DNA from: Oscillospiraceae bacterium
GTDB taxonomy: Bacteria > Bacillota_A > Clostridia > Oscillospirales > Oscillospiraceae
DNA length: 7,119 bases
Direction of reading: 5' to 3'
NCBI GenBank assembly: GCA_017549325.1
Contig: JAFYVA010000051.1
Location: 1 to 7,119 of the forward strand
Shown here: positions 1-5,471 of the stretch, piece after piece
Numbering within the stretch: position 1 is the first letter of the stretch
Layout: each line of letters opens with the position of its first letter
Notes under the pieces: generated by a model
Seen by the model: the letters and a program-made list of their open reading frames with translations, nothing else
The model's database searches: none
What the model was told of the DNA's origin: nothing
Program-made: the position numbers and the translations under genes

Positions 1-1328
1 CCGTTCATGGAGGTATCGCCGCCGTACCAGCCGAAGTAGTGGTTATAGCTCACCACATCGGGGATCTGCAGATAGGGATCGTCCATCTTGCACATGGACA
101 CGGCAGCGATGGTGGTCAGGCGGGTCTTGTCCATCTCGTGGCACAGATCGTTGAGGATGCGGTGGTTCTCCAGGAGATCTTCGTTGCTGCCGGCGATGGA
201 GATCTCGTTGCTGAGGCCCCACACCACGATGGAGGGATGGTTGTAGTTCTGCACCACCAGCTCCGTCATCTGGGAGACGGTGTTCTCGCGGCCGGTGGGC
301 ATATGTCTGGAGATATAGGGGATCTCGGCCCAGATGACCATACCGCGCTCGTCGCACAGATCGTAGAAGAACTGATCGTGCTGATAGTGGGCCAGACGAA
401 TGGTGGTGGCGCCCACCTCGCAGATGAGATCCATATCCTCGGTGTGATGCTCGGGCAGCAGGGCGTTGCCGATGCCCCAGCGATCCTGATGGCGGCTCAC
501 GCCCCGGAGGGGATACTCCTCACCGTTGAGGATGAAGCCGCGATCGGGATCGATGGCGAAGGTGCGGCAGCCGAAGCGGGCAGAAACGGTATCCACAGCC
601 GCGCCGTCCACGATCAGCTCGGCCTTGGCGGTGTAGAGGTAGGGATCCTTGCGTCCGTGCCAGCGGTGGACGTTCTCGATGATGATCTCAGCCTTGGTAT
701 CGGTGCTCTCGCAGACATCGACCTGATTGCCCTCGGCATCAAAGACGGTGTAGCGGATGATCTGGCCGTCCTTGCCGCCCGTGACCCAGCTCTCCAGCGC
801 CACGGTGGCCTTCTCACCCTCCACGGTGGGAGTGACCATCATTCCGCAGCCGCCAAAGTAGTCCAGATCAAAGTGGGTGTCGTCCACGCAGATGACGTTC
901 ACATCGCGGTACAGGCCGCCGTAGAAGGTGAAGTCTGCCATCTGGGGATACACGGTCTCGTTGGCGGCGTTGTCCACCGCCACCACCAGCAGGTTCTCAT
1001 CGGCCATGGCCTCGGTCATATTGACGCGCCAGGTGGAGTAACCGCCGTCGTGGTGAGCCAGCAGCTTGCCGTTGAGGTAGACATCGGCCGAGGAGTTGGC
1101 GCCGCGCAGCTCCAGGTAATACTGCTTTGCCTCGGGCAGCTCGGACTTGGCGAAGGTCTTGGCATAATGGCAGGTACCGCGGAAATAGTCGTTGCCGCCG
1201 TCCTGACCGTCCACTGCGTTCCAGGAGTGGGGCAGCGTTACCTGCTCCCAATCGGTGGGCATAGCGGTGGGCAGGGCAGTGCCCTTGCCAAAGACCCAGG
1301 AGCCGTTGAAATTCAATACATTGCGCAT
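1..1328 (-). CDS. Glycoside hydrolase family 2, probable beta-galactosidase (partial, C-terminus off window)
   Basis: Predicted retaining glycosidase cleaving a terminal beta-linked sugar. 442 N-terminal residues are visible. The layout fits GH2: a jelly-roll sugar-binding domain (about 1-145), an immunoglobulin-like sandwich (about 150-255), then the start of the TIM barrel (from about 260). Barrel motifs seen are RGVSRHQDR (275-283), RLAHYQ (311-316), WAEIP (333-337) and WGLSNE (370-375), where Asn374-Glu375 is the family's acid/base motif. The nucleophile Glu lies beyond the window. RLAHYQ and RHQDR resemble beta-galactosidases; beta-glucuronidases usually show an R-T-S-H-Y-P-type motif, but their diagnostic N-x-K motif would also lie off-window, so the substrate is not settled. 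No signal peptide is visible, so it is probably cytoplasmic, acting on a sugar imported by the upstream symporter. The ATG at 1328 has a GAAGG element nine bases upstream. It starts 18 bases after the symporter stop, with no terminator between, so the two are probably co-transcribed. Confidence 0.9.
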   Translation of the reverse strand, partial: MRNVLNFNGSWVFGKGTALPTAMPTDWEQVTLPHSWNAVDGQDGGNDYFRGTCHYAKTFAKSELPEAKQYYLELRGANSSADVYLNGKLLAHHDGGYSTWRVNMTEAMADENLLVVAVDNAANETVYPQMADFTFYGGLYRDVNVICVDDTHFDLDYFGGCGMMVTPTVEGEKATVALESWVTGGKDGQIIRYTVFDAEGNQVDVCESTDTKAEIIIENVHRWHGRKDPYLYTAKAELIVDGAAVDTVSARFGCRTFAIDPDRGFILNGEEYPLRGVSRHQDRWGIGNALLPEHHTEDMDLICEVGATTIRLAHYQHDQFFYDLCDERGMVIWAEIPYISRHMPTGRENTVSQMTELVVQNYNHPSIVVWGLSNEISIAGSNEDLLENHRILNDLCHEMDKTRLTTIAAVSMCKMDDPYLQIPDVVSYNHYFGWYGGDTSMN

Positions 1329-1346
1329 AGTGATTGGCCTTCTTTC

Positions 1347-2966
1347 TTATTTCTCGTTGCGGTCGATGGCTTCCAGCTCCTTGATCTCCATGGAGGAGAG
1401 GTTGCCGTCGGTAGCGGCCACAGCGGCGGTGAATGCCTCGCGACCGCTGACGATGCCGGGAGTAGCGGGCTCGACGGTGGTATCACCGATGGCGGCGGCG
1501 CGGCGGACAGCCAGCTCGTCGTTCATGGTGGCCAGCGTCTTCTTGTCGATGTTGTAGATGAACTTGATGGACAGGAACATCACCACGCCGGAGAAGCAGT
1601 ACAGACCTGCCACCAGCCAGCACATATTGTAAGAGGTAGCCAGGCTCTGGCCGCCGGTACCCAGATCGGAGACATAGCCCAGAGCGCCCATGATCAGCAG
1701 CACGATGGAGGGGCCGACGCCCTGTGCCAGCTTACGGAAGAAGGAGTGCAGGGAGTAGACGGTGCCCTCCTCGCGCTTGCCGGTCTTCCACTCGTTGTAG
1801 TCGATGGCGTCTGCCATGAAGGCCCAGCTGACGCAGGTGTACACGCCCATACCGATACCGAAGATGACCAGTGCCACCAGATACAGCAGCAGGGCGGTAG
1901 TCTTGTTGGACATCAGGGGGAAGATCAGTATGATGATGCCGCCGAGCATGGAGAAGAGGGTACCCATGGAGGCAGCCTCCTTCTTGCCGTGCTTGTTCAC
2001 CAGCTTCTTGATGAAGGGCATGAAGATGAACATGGGCAGGAAGCCGATCAGCGTCACCACGCCGGAGAGGGAGGCCATACCGAAGTAGGTGGCGAACATG
2101 ATGGTCACAGCGGTGGAGGCGGCGTTCATGCCCAGGAACATGGACATGGCGGCCACGGTAGCGCCCACGGCGGCGCGGTTACGCAGGAAGTTGCCGAAGG
2201 CCTTGAAGACATTGAACTTCTCGCCGCTGTCGTTGGTCTTAATGGAGTTCTCATCCACGCGGATGGTGATCTTGCGGATCATGAACAGGAAGAAGATGAG
2301 GCCCAGCACACCCATGATGAGTGCGGCGATAAACACGCGGTTACCCAGCAGGGTCTCCACCTGCACGCCGGTCTCGGGGTTCAGGACGGGATCGCCGTTG
2401 GCATCGACTTCCTTGCGCCAGATCAGCATGGGCAGCAGCACCATGGGCAGGATGTTGCCCACCATGGAGCCGATGGAACGCCAGGTGGACAGCTGAGCGC
2501 GCTCACCGGCATCCTCGGTCACCAGAGACAGCATGGAGCCGTAGGGCACGTTGGCCACGGTGTAGCAGGCATCCCAGATGACATAGCCCAGGATGAACAG
2601 GATGGCCTTCATCACGGTGCCGGCGTTGGGAGCGGGGATGAATACCAGCGCACCGGCCACGGTCAGGCCGATGGCACCGACGAGGATGTAGGTCTTGAAC
2701 TTGCCGCGCTTGTAGCTGCGGCGGTCAGCGTCGATCATGGAGCCGATGATGGGATCGTTGATGGCGTCCCAGATCTGCACGATCAGCAGCAGGGCAGACA
2801 GCAGACCGGTTTCCATCATCATGAAGACCAGCCAGAAGGTCTGAACGGTGGATTTCAGGGAGAAGCTCATGTTGCAGCCCAGATCGCCGGCGGCGTAGGC
2901 GACGCAGTCGCGCATACCGAACTTGCGGTAGCCCTTGGCATCCAACTGGGGAGTTTTCTTAGCCAT
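1347..2966 (-). CDS. GPH-family (glycoside-pentoside-hexuronide) cation:sugar symporter
   Basis: Membrane transporter (539 aa) of the MFS-related GPH family that includes MelB, GusB/UidB and the LacS membrane domain, importing a glycoside with H+ or Na+. About 12 hydrophobic segments lie between residues 20 and 470. Family motifs: WDAINDP (66-72, matching the MelB segment with the cation-site Asp55 and Asp59), a basic loop after it (RRSYKRGKFK, 82-91), NVPYGSM (139-145) and MADAIDYNEW (384-393). By my manual alignment, the positions of MelB Asp19 and Asp124 are Asn32 or nearby and Asn139, so it resembles GusB-type more than melibiose-type members. A hydrophilic loop (184-209) and a 66-residue charged C-terminal tail (474-539) make it longer than the usual 450-470 aa; the tail is too short to be a LacS-type IIA domain. 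The start ATG has an AGAGG element nine bases upstream. It is first in an operon with the GH2 gene and divergent from an AraC regulator. Confidence 0.92.
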   Translation of the reverse strand: MAKKTPQLDAKGYRKFGMRDCVAYAAGDLGCNMSFSLKSTVQTFWLVFMMMETGLLSALLLIVQIWDAINDPIIGSMIDADRRSYKRGKFKTYILVGAIGLTVAGALVFIPAPNAGTVMKAILFILGYVIWDACYTVANVPYGSMLSLVTEDAGERAQLSTWRSIGSMVGNILPMVLLPMLIWRKEVDANGDPVLNPETGVQVETLLGNRVFIAALIMGVLGLIFFLFMIRKITIRVDENSIKTNDSGEKFNVFKAFGNFLRNRAAVGATVAAMSMFLGMNAASTAVTIMFATYFGMASLSGVVTLIGFLPMFIFMPFIKKLVNKHGKKEAASMGTLFSMLGGIIILIFPLMSNKTTALLLYLVALVIFGIGMGVYTCVSWAFMADAIDYNEWKTGKREEGTVYSLHSFFRKLAQGVGPSIVLLIMGALGYVSDLGTGGQSLATSYNMCWLVAGLYCFSGVVMFLSIKFIYNIDKKTLATMNDELAVRRAAAIGDTTVEPATPGIVSGREAFTAAVAATDGNLSSMEIKELEAIDRNEK

Positions 2967-3017
2967 GGTGGATTTCCTCTCTTTTCCTCAAAATGTTTTT
3001 TTGTTTCCTTTTTTTGT

Positions 3018-3037
3018 CCGTTTTCCGCCCAAAACGG
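3018..3037. promoter_or_regulatory. CCGTTTT-N6-AAAACGG palindrome in the symporter leader
   Basis: A perfect 7-base inverted repeat with a six-base centre (CCGCCC on the plus strand). It lies downstream of the predicted symporter transcription start, so it could be a leader RNA hairpin or a DNA operator. On the minus strand it is followed by purine-rich sequence rather than a T run, so it is not a terminator. Confidence 0.4.
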
Positions 3038-3054
3038 CAGAAAATGTGACGGTG

Positions 3055-3083
3055 CTTATATAGTAACAAGAACTGTTTCGAAG
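3055..3083 (-). promoter_or_regulatory. Candidate promoter of the symporter-GH2 operon
   Basis: On the minus strand a -10-like TATAAG lies at 3060-3055, overlapping an alternative TGT-TACTAT extended -10 (3068-3060). No convincing -35 is present: TTCGAA at 3082-3077, with a 16-base spacer, matches only three of six consensus positions. A start near 3048 would give a leader of about 80 bases. A weak -35 with repeats just upstream suggests an activator-dependent promoter; that is inference. Confidence 0.45.
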
Positions 3084-3138
3084 AGTGAGTAAAATTTTCA
3101 TCTTTTATAGAAATATTTTCATATGAACTGTTGAAAAG
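3070..3138. repeat. Direct repeat pair GAACTGTT-N3-AAG / GAACTGTT-N4-AG, candidate operator
   Basis: GAACTGTT occurs at 3070-3077 and again at 3125-3132, 55 bases apart start to start. Each copy continues similarly, with AAG at 3081-3083 and at 3136-3138. One copy covers the -35 zone of the minus-strand symporter promoter; the other touches the -35 box of the regulator promoter. An operator role is inferred from position. Confidence 0.45.
3095..3122. repeat. TTTTCAT direct repeat with 21-base period, candidate AraC-type site
   Basis: TTTTCAT occurs at 3095-3101 and 3116-3122, exactly 21 bases apart; including three upstream bases, nine of ten positions match. AraC-family activators often bind two half-sites on one face of the helix about two turns apart. 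The pair sits roughly 47-74 bases upstream of the predicted symporter transcription start. The sequence is AT-rich, so chance similarity is possible. Confidence 0.45.
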
Positions 3139-3159
3139 CAGCGGGAAATATGGGATAAT
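3131..3159 (+). promoter_or_regulatory. Sigma-70-type promoter of AraC-1
   Basis: TTGAAA (3131-3136), a 17-base spacer and GATAAT (3154-3159), with a TG at 3151-3152 forming an extended -10. The predicted start is near 3166, giving a leader of about 52 bases. The -35 box overlaps the second GAACTGTT repeat, which would allow autoregulation. Confidence 0.65.
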
Positions 3160-3181
3160 CGGAAAGTAAAACAGAGGGAAA

Positions 3182-3198
3182 TCTCCCCGAAGGGGAGA
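3182..3198 (+). promoter_or_regulatory. Leader hairpin before AraC-1
   Basis: TCTCCCC (3182-3188), a GAA loop, and GGGGAGA (3192-3198) form a perfect 7-base stem. It ends seven bases before the AAAGG ribosome site of the AraC-1 gene and lies inside the predicted leader. It could affect translation or mRNA stability; nothing shows which. No T run follows it on the plus strand. Confidence 0.4.
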
Positions 3199-3205
3199 AA
3201 AACGG

Positions 3206-3210
3206 AAAGG
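3206..3210 (+). promoter_or_regulatory. Ribosome binding site of AraC-1
   Basis: AAAGG (3206-3210, within GGAAAGG) is seven bases from a GTG at 3218 and ten from an ATG at 3221. Either codon is usable; the two starts differ by one residue. Confidence 0.55.
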
Positions 3211-3217
3211 CTGTGGC

Positions 3218-4456
3218 GTGATGTCCTGTACGGCGGAACTGAACTATCTGAAAAAAGTGCTGATGAAAATGCGGCTGCAGGCGGTGCTCTACACGCAGGA
3301 GGCGTCGCAGAGCCCTGTGCCGGACATGGGTCTGCGCCGTTTTCTGGGTGTGGAGGAGGAGTATCAGCGCCGCCATACGGAGCTGCGGGAGCGGACGGTG
3401 TACAAGATCACCGATGAGTTCCTCTGCCGCTATATCGCCTTGCGCTTCGGCGGGGAGGTGGCGGCGGATTCGCTTCTGATCGGCCCGTATATGTCCTTTG
3501 AGCCCACGCCCGAGCAGATACTGGAGGAGGCCGAGCGGCTGGGCCTCTCCACCCCGCAGGTGCCCCGGCTGAAGCAGTACTATTCCACCGTTCCCGTCAT
3601 CGCCGATGAGAGCGATCTGATGACCCTGATCAACGCCTTTGCCGAGACGCTGTGGGGTGAGGGAAACGCCTATCGCATTGAGGAACTGAGCCGCGAGGGT
3701 ACCGTGCCGGCCGCTGCGCTGCGGGATATGCGGAGCGAGAAGGACGATATCCTCATGCAGATGCAGGTGATGGAGCGGCGCTACGCCTACGAAAACGAGA
3801 TGATGGAGACGGTGGCCAAGGGGCTGACCCATCGGGCCAAGATGATGCTCGGCCGCGTGCCGATGAATCTGTTTGAACAGCGCATGGCCGACCCCGTCCG
3901 CAACGCCAAAAACTACCTCATCATCTGCAATACTCTCCTGCGCAAGGCCGCTCAGCAGGGCGGCGTCCACCCCCTGTATCTCGACCGCATCTCCTCGGAT
4001 TTCGCTGCCCGCATTGAGCTTTTGCACGACGTGGAGGAGGGGCGCGAACTGATGTCGGAGATGATTTTGGGCTACTGCCGCCTCGTGCGGAAACATACTC
4101 TCCACCGCTACTCCTCATCCGTGCAGAAGGCGGTGGCCTACATCGAGGCCGAGCCTGCCGCAGACCTGCACCTGCAGCATCTGGCCCGCACCCTCAACCT
4201 CAGCGCCGGATACCTCAGCGCCCTGTTCCACCGGGAGACGGGCAAGACCGTCACCGAGTATGTCACCCATGTGCGGATGGAGACGGCGGCCAACCTCCTG
4301 CGCAGCACCCAGCTGCAGATCCAGACGGTGGCCCAGCACTGCGGCATCACCGATGTAAACTACTTCTCCAAGGTGTTCAAAAAGCACTTCGGCATGACGC
4401 CGCGCCAGTACCGACAGGAGCAAAAAGAGGGTGCGAATACGACAAAAAAGTCCTGA
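3218..4456 (+). CDS. AraC-family transcriptional regulator (AraC-1)
   Basis: DNA-binding regulator of 412 aa counting from GTG 3218; ATG 3221 is the equally likely start. The C-terminal AraC domain (about 303-404) has two helix-turn-helix units: one around LQHLARTLNLSAGYLSALF, and a second at 368-392, ending in the typical MTPRQYR (393-399). The roughly 300-residue N-terminal part has no cupin signature. It contains a segment (N-Y-L-I-I-C-N-T-L-L-R-K-A then Q-G-G-V-H-P-L-Y) that I associate with AraC proteins of Clostridia, whose ligand is generally unknown. It is divergent from the symporter-GH2 operon, so control of that operon in response to its substrate is the natural inference. The promoter overlaps a repeat shared with the symporter side, suggesting autoregulation. 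The stop codon lies inside the stem of the downstream terminator. Confidence 0.88.
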   Translation: MMSCTAELNYLKKVLMKMRLQAVLYTQEASQSPVPDMGLRRFLGVEEEYQRRHTELRERTVYKITDEFLCRYIALRFGGEVAADSLLIGPYMSFEPTPEQILEEAERLGLSTPQVPRLKQYYSTVPVIADESDLMTLINAFAETLWGEGNAYRIEELSREGTVPAAALRDMRSEKDDILMQMQVMERRYAYENEMMETVAKGLTHRAKMMLGRVPMNLFEQRMADPVRNAKNYLIICNTLLRKAAQQGGVHPLYLDRISSDFAARIELLHDVEEGRELMSEMILGYCRLVRKHTLHRYSSSVQKAVAYIEAEPAADLHLQHLARTLNLSAGYLSALFHRETGKTVTEYVTHVRMETAANLLRSTQLQIQTVAQHCGITDVNYFSKVFKKHFGMTPRQYRQEQKEGANTTKKS

Positions 4457-4482
4457 CTTTCCGCAGAAAGTCGGGACTTTTT
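4444..4482. terminator. Shared bidirectional intrinsic terminator
   Basis: A 12-base stem (4450-4461 with 4466-4477, one T-G wobble on the plus strand) closes a CGCA loop. It is flanked by six A on the left and five T on the right, so either strand reads as a hairpin followed by a U run. It serves the plus-strand AraC-1 gene, whose TGA stop (4454-4456) is within the left arm, and the minus-strand AraC-2 gene, which stops at 4488. Confidence 0.88.
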
Positions 4483-4487
4483 GAACG

Positions 4488-5306
4488 TTATGCCAGTGTT
4501 CCGGAATCCTCGCGCGGGGCGTGTCCGAACTGGGCGCGATAGAGGCGGTAAAAGGCCGAGTAGTCGGAAAATCCGCACACCTCGCATGCCGTTGCCGCGC
4601 TCTCTCCCCGCTGGATCATGGCCCGGGCCGCCATCAGCCGCTTGAGGGTCACATATTTCCACAGTGACGAGCCCGTGGCCTGACGGAAGATGCGCTCCAC
4701 CTGCGAGCGGCTGCGGTAGAAATCGTCTGCCACCGTCTGCACCGTGATATCATCGAAGAGATGCTCGTTGACGTAGGTTACCAGCTCGCTTCCGAGCCCC
4801 CGCGCCACGGTGGCCTTCTCCGGCTGATACATCCCGTTGAGCGTGGTGAGGAACAGCAGCAGCCGCCCCGTCAGATGCAAGCGCACATCGGGGATGGCGC
4901 TGAAGGAGAAGTCGCGGAAAATGGCGCGCAGCCGCCCGGTGGGATCGTTCCCTGCGTGGTAGCGGTTGTGCTGCCCCAGCGGGCGGTCGAGAAAGGGGCG
5001 CAGCAGCCGCCCCTCGGGGTCGACGGACCGGAGCAGGGCGGGGGAGAAGTGGATGGCGATGCGCTCGTAGGGCGCCTCGTCGTCCAGCATCAGCTTGTGT
5101 GTCTCAGCGGCGCGCATGATGAAAATATCGTGGGGCTCGAGGGGGTATTGCTGACCCTCCACCAGATAGGTGCCATGCCCCGAAATGCAATAATAGATCT
5201 CCATCCACTCGTGGGCGTGCATGGAAAACGACTCCCGATCGGGGTGCAGATCCAGCGAGTGATGGCTGTAGAGTTGGTCATCGCGGTAGGAAAACAGCGC
5301 CGGCAT
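4488..5306 (-). CDS. Cupin-AraC family transcriptional regulator (AraC-2)
   Basis: One-component sugar-responsive regulator of 272 aa. The N-terminal half is an AraC-binding cupin (about 10-90) with the H-x-H-x3-E pattern at His30, His32 and Glu36 and a further His at 70, typical of the ligand pocket. The C-terminal AraC domain (about 172-264) has two helix-turn-helix units, at about 187-212 and 235-260, ending FGHAPRE. The usual closing P-x-x-Y-R is degraded to P-R-E-D, a mild oddity at the extreme C-terminus. The frame stays open to 5384, but the ATG at 5306 is preferred because GGGAGG sits seven bases upstream; the longer start would run through the predicted promoter. It is divergent from the PfkB kinase-gnd pair, which it probably regulates, and convergent with AraC-1. 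Confidence 0.9.
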   Translation of the reverse strand: MPALFSYRDDQLYSHHSLDLHPDRESFSMHAHEWMEIYYCISGHGTYLVEGQQYPLEPHDIFIMRAAETHKLMLDDEAPYERIAIHFSPALLRSVDPEGRLLRPFLDRPLGQHNRYHAGNDPTGRLRAIFRDFSFSAIPDVRLHLTGRLLLFLTTLNGMYQPEKATVARGLGSELVTYVNEHLFDDITVQTVADDFYRSRSQVERIFRQATGSSLWKYVTLKRLMAARAMIQRGESAATACEVCGFSDYSAFYRLYRAQFGHAPREDSGTLA

Positions 5307-5313
5307 GGTGACA

Positions 5314-5319
5314 CCTCCC
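5314..5319 (-). promoter_or_regulatory. Ribosome binding site deciding the AraC-2 start
   Basis: GGGAGG on the minus strand, seven bases before the ATG at 5306. It supports this start over the upstream in-frame ATG at 5384. Confidence 0.75.
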
Positions 5320-5333
5320 GTGTATTTTTGCAC

Positions 5334-5362
5334 ATGGTAACACAAAATGCGCCAATTTGCAA
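5334..5362 (-). promoter_or_regulatory. Candidate promoter of AraC-2
   Basis: On the minus strand TTGCAA (5362-5357), a 17-base spacer and TACCAT (5339-5334), with TGT immediately before the -10 forming an extended -10. The start would be near 5327, giving a leader of about 20 bases that just accommodates the ribosome site. Confidence 0.55.
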
Positions 5363-5385
5363 TATCGTTTCGGAGAATATGCAAT
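5358..5385. repeat. TGCAAT direct repeat with 22-base period, candidate AraC-2 site
   Basis: TGCAAT at 5358-5363 and 5380-5385, both preceded by T-N. The left copy overlaps the AraC-2 -35 box. The right copy falls about 35-40 bases before the predicted kinase transcription start, where an activator could substitute for the missing -35. Short repeats can arise by chance. Confidence 0.4.
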
Positions 5386-5407
5386 TCCCTTGTATTTCCC
5401 GATGGGG

Positions 5408-5413
5408 TACAAT
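5408..5413 (+). promoter_or_regulatory. Candidate -10 box of the kinase-gnd operon
   Basis: TACAAT matches five of six consensus positions. The hexamer 17 bases upstream (TTCCCT, 5385-5390) is a poor -35, and the better TTGTAT (5390-5395) is only 12 bases away. This suggests an activator-dependent promoter. A start near 5420 would leave a leader of about 52 bases. Confidence 0.5.
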
Positions 5414-5453
5414 AGCGGCATAGAGTAGAAAATCACCGTCATCGACATATATG

Positions 5454-5461
5454 AGAAAGGA
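5454..5461 (+). promoter_or_regulatory. Ribosome binding site deciding the kinase start
   Basis: AGAAAGGA ends ten bases before the ATG at 5472. An in-frame ATG at 5451 overlaps this element and has no ribosome site of its own, so 5472 is preferred. Confidence 0.65.
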
Positions 5462-5471
5462 TCGAACCGCT

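Larger units (their letters stand above)
2967..3217. promoter_or_regulatory. Divergent intergenic control region, symporter/AraC-1
   Basis: A 251-base AT-rich gap between the divergent symporter and regulator genes. It holds a well-formed plus-strand promoter, a weaker minus-strand promoter, two sets of short direct repeats and two small hairpins, each listed separately. No tRNA, riboswitch or small ORF with a convincing ribosome site was seen in it. Confidence 0.75.
5307..5471. promoter_or_regulatory. Divergent intergenic control region, AraC-2/kinase
   Basis: A 165-base gap holding both divergent promoters and a pair of TGCAAT repeats between them. An imperfect palindrome, TTGTA (5390-5394) to TACAA (5408-5412), encloses the sequence just before the kinase -10 box. 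No other gene or RNA was seen. Confidence 0.7.

Noticed and set aside
39..3092. A 1017-residue open frame on the plus strand antisense to both the GH2 and symporter genes
   Set aside because: Its translation is a low-complexity His/Gly/Asp/Val-rich composition typical of the reverse strand of GC-rich genes. It has no domain motifs, whereas the opposite strand encodes two recognisable proteins.
3182..3198. TCTCCCC-GAA-GGGGAGA hairpin as a terminator
   Set aside because: No T run follows on the plus strand and only three T on the minus strand, and no gene ends nearby.
3119..4105. A 328-residue minus-strand open frame opposite AraC-1
   Set aside because: A shadow of the AraC-1 gene, His/Leu-rich without motifs, and running into the AT-rich promoter region.
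5307..5384. 26-residue N-terminal extension of AraC-2
   Set aside because: It would place the coding start upstream of the predicted promoter, and the internal ATG at 5306 has a far better ribosome site.
4761..5423. A 220-residue plus-strand open frame opposite AraC-2
   Set aside because: Lies antisense to the cupin-AraC gene and continues through both promoters; no ribosome site or motif.
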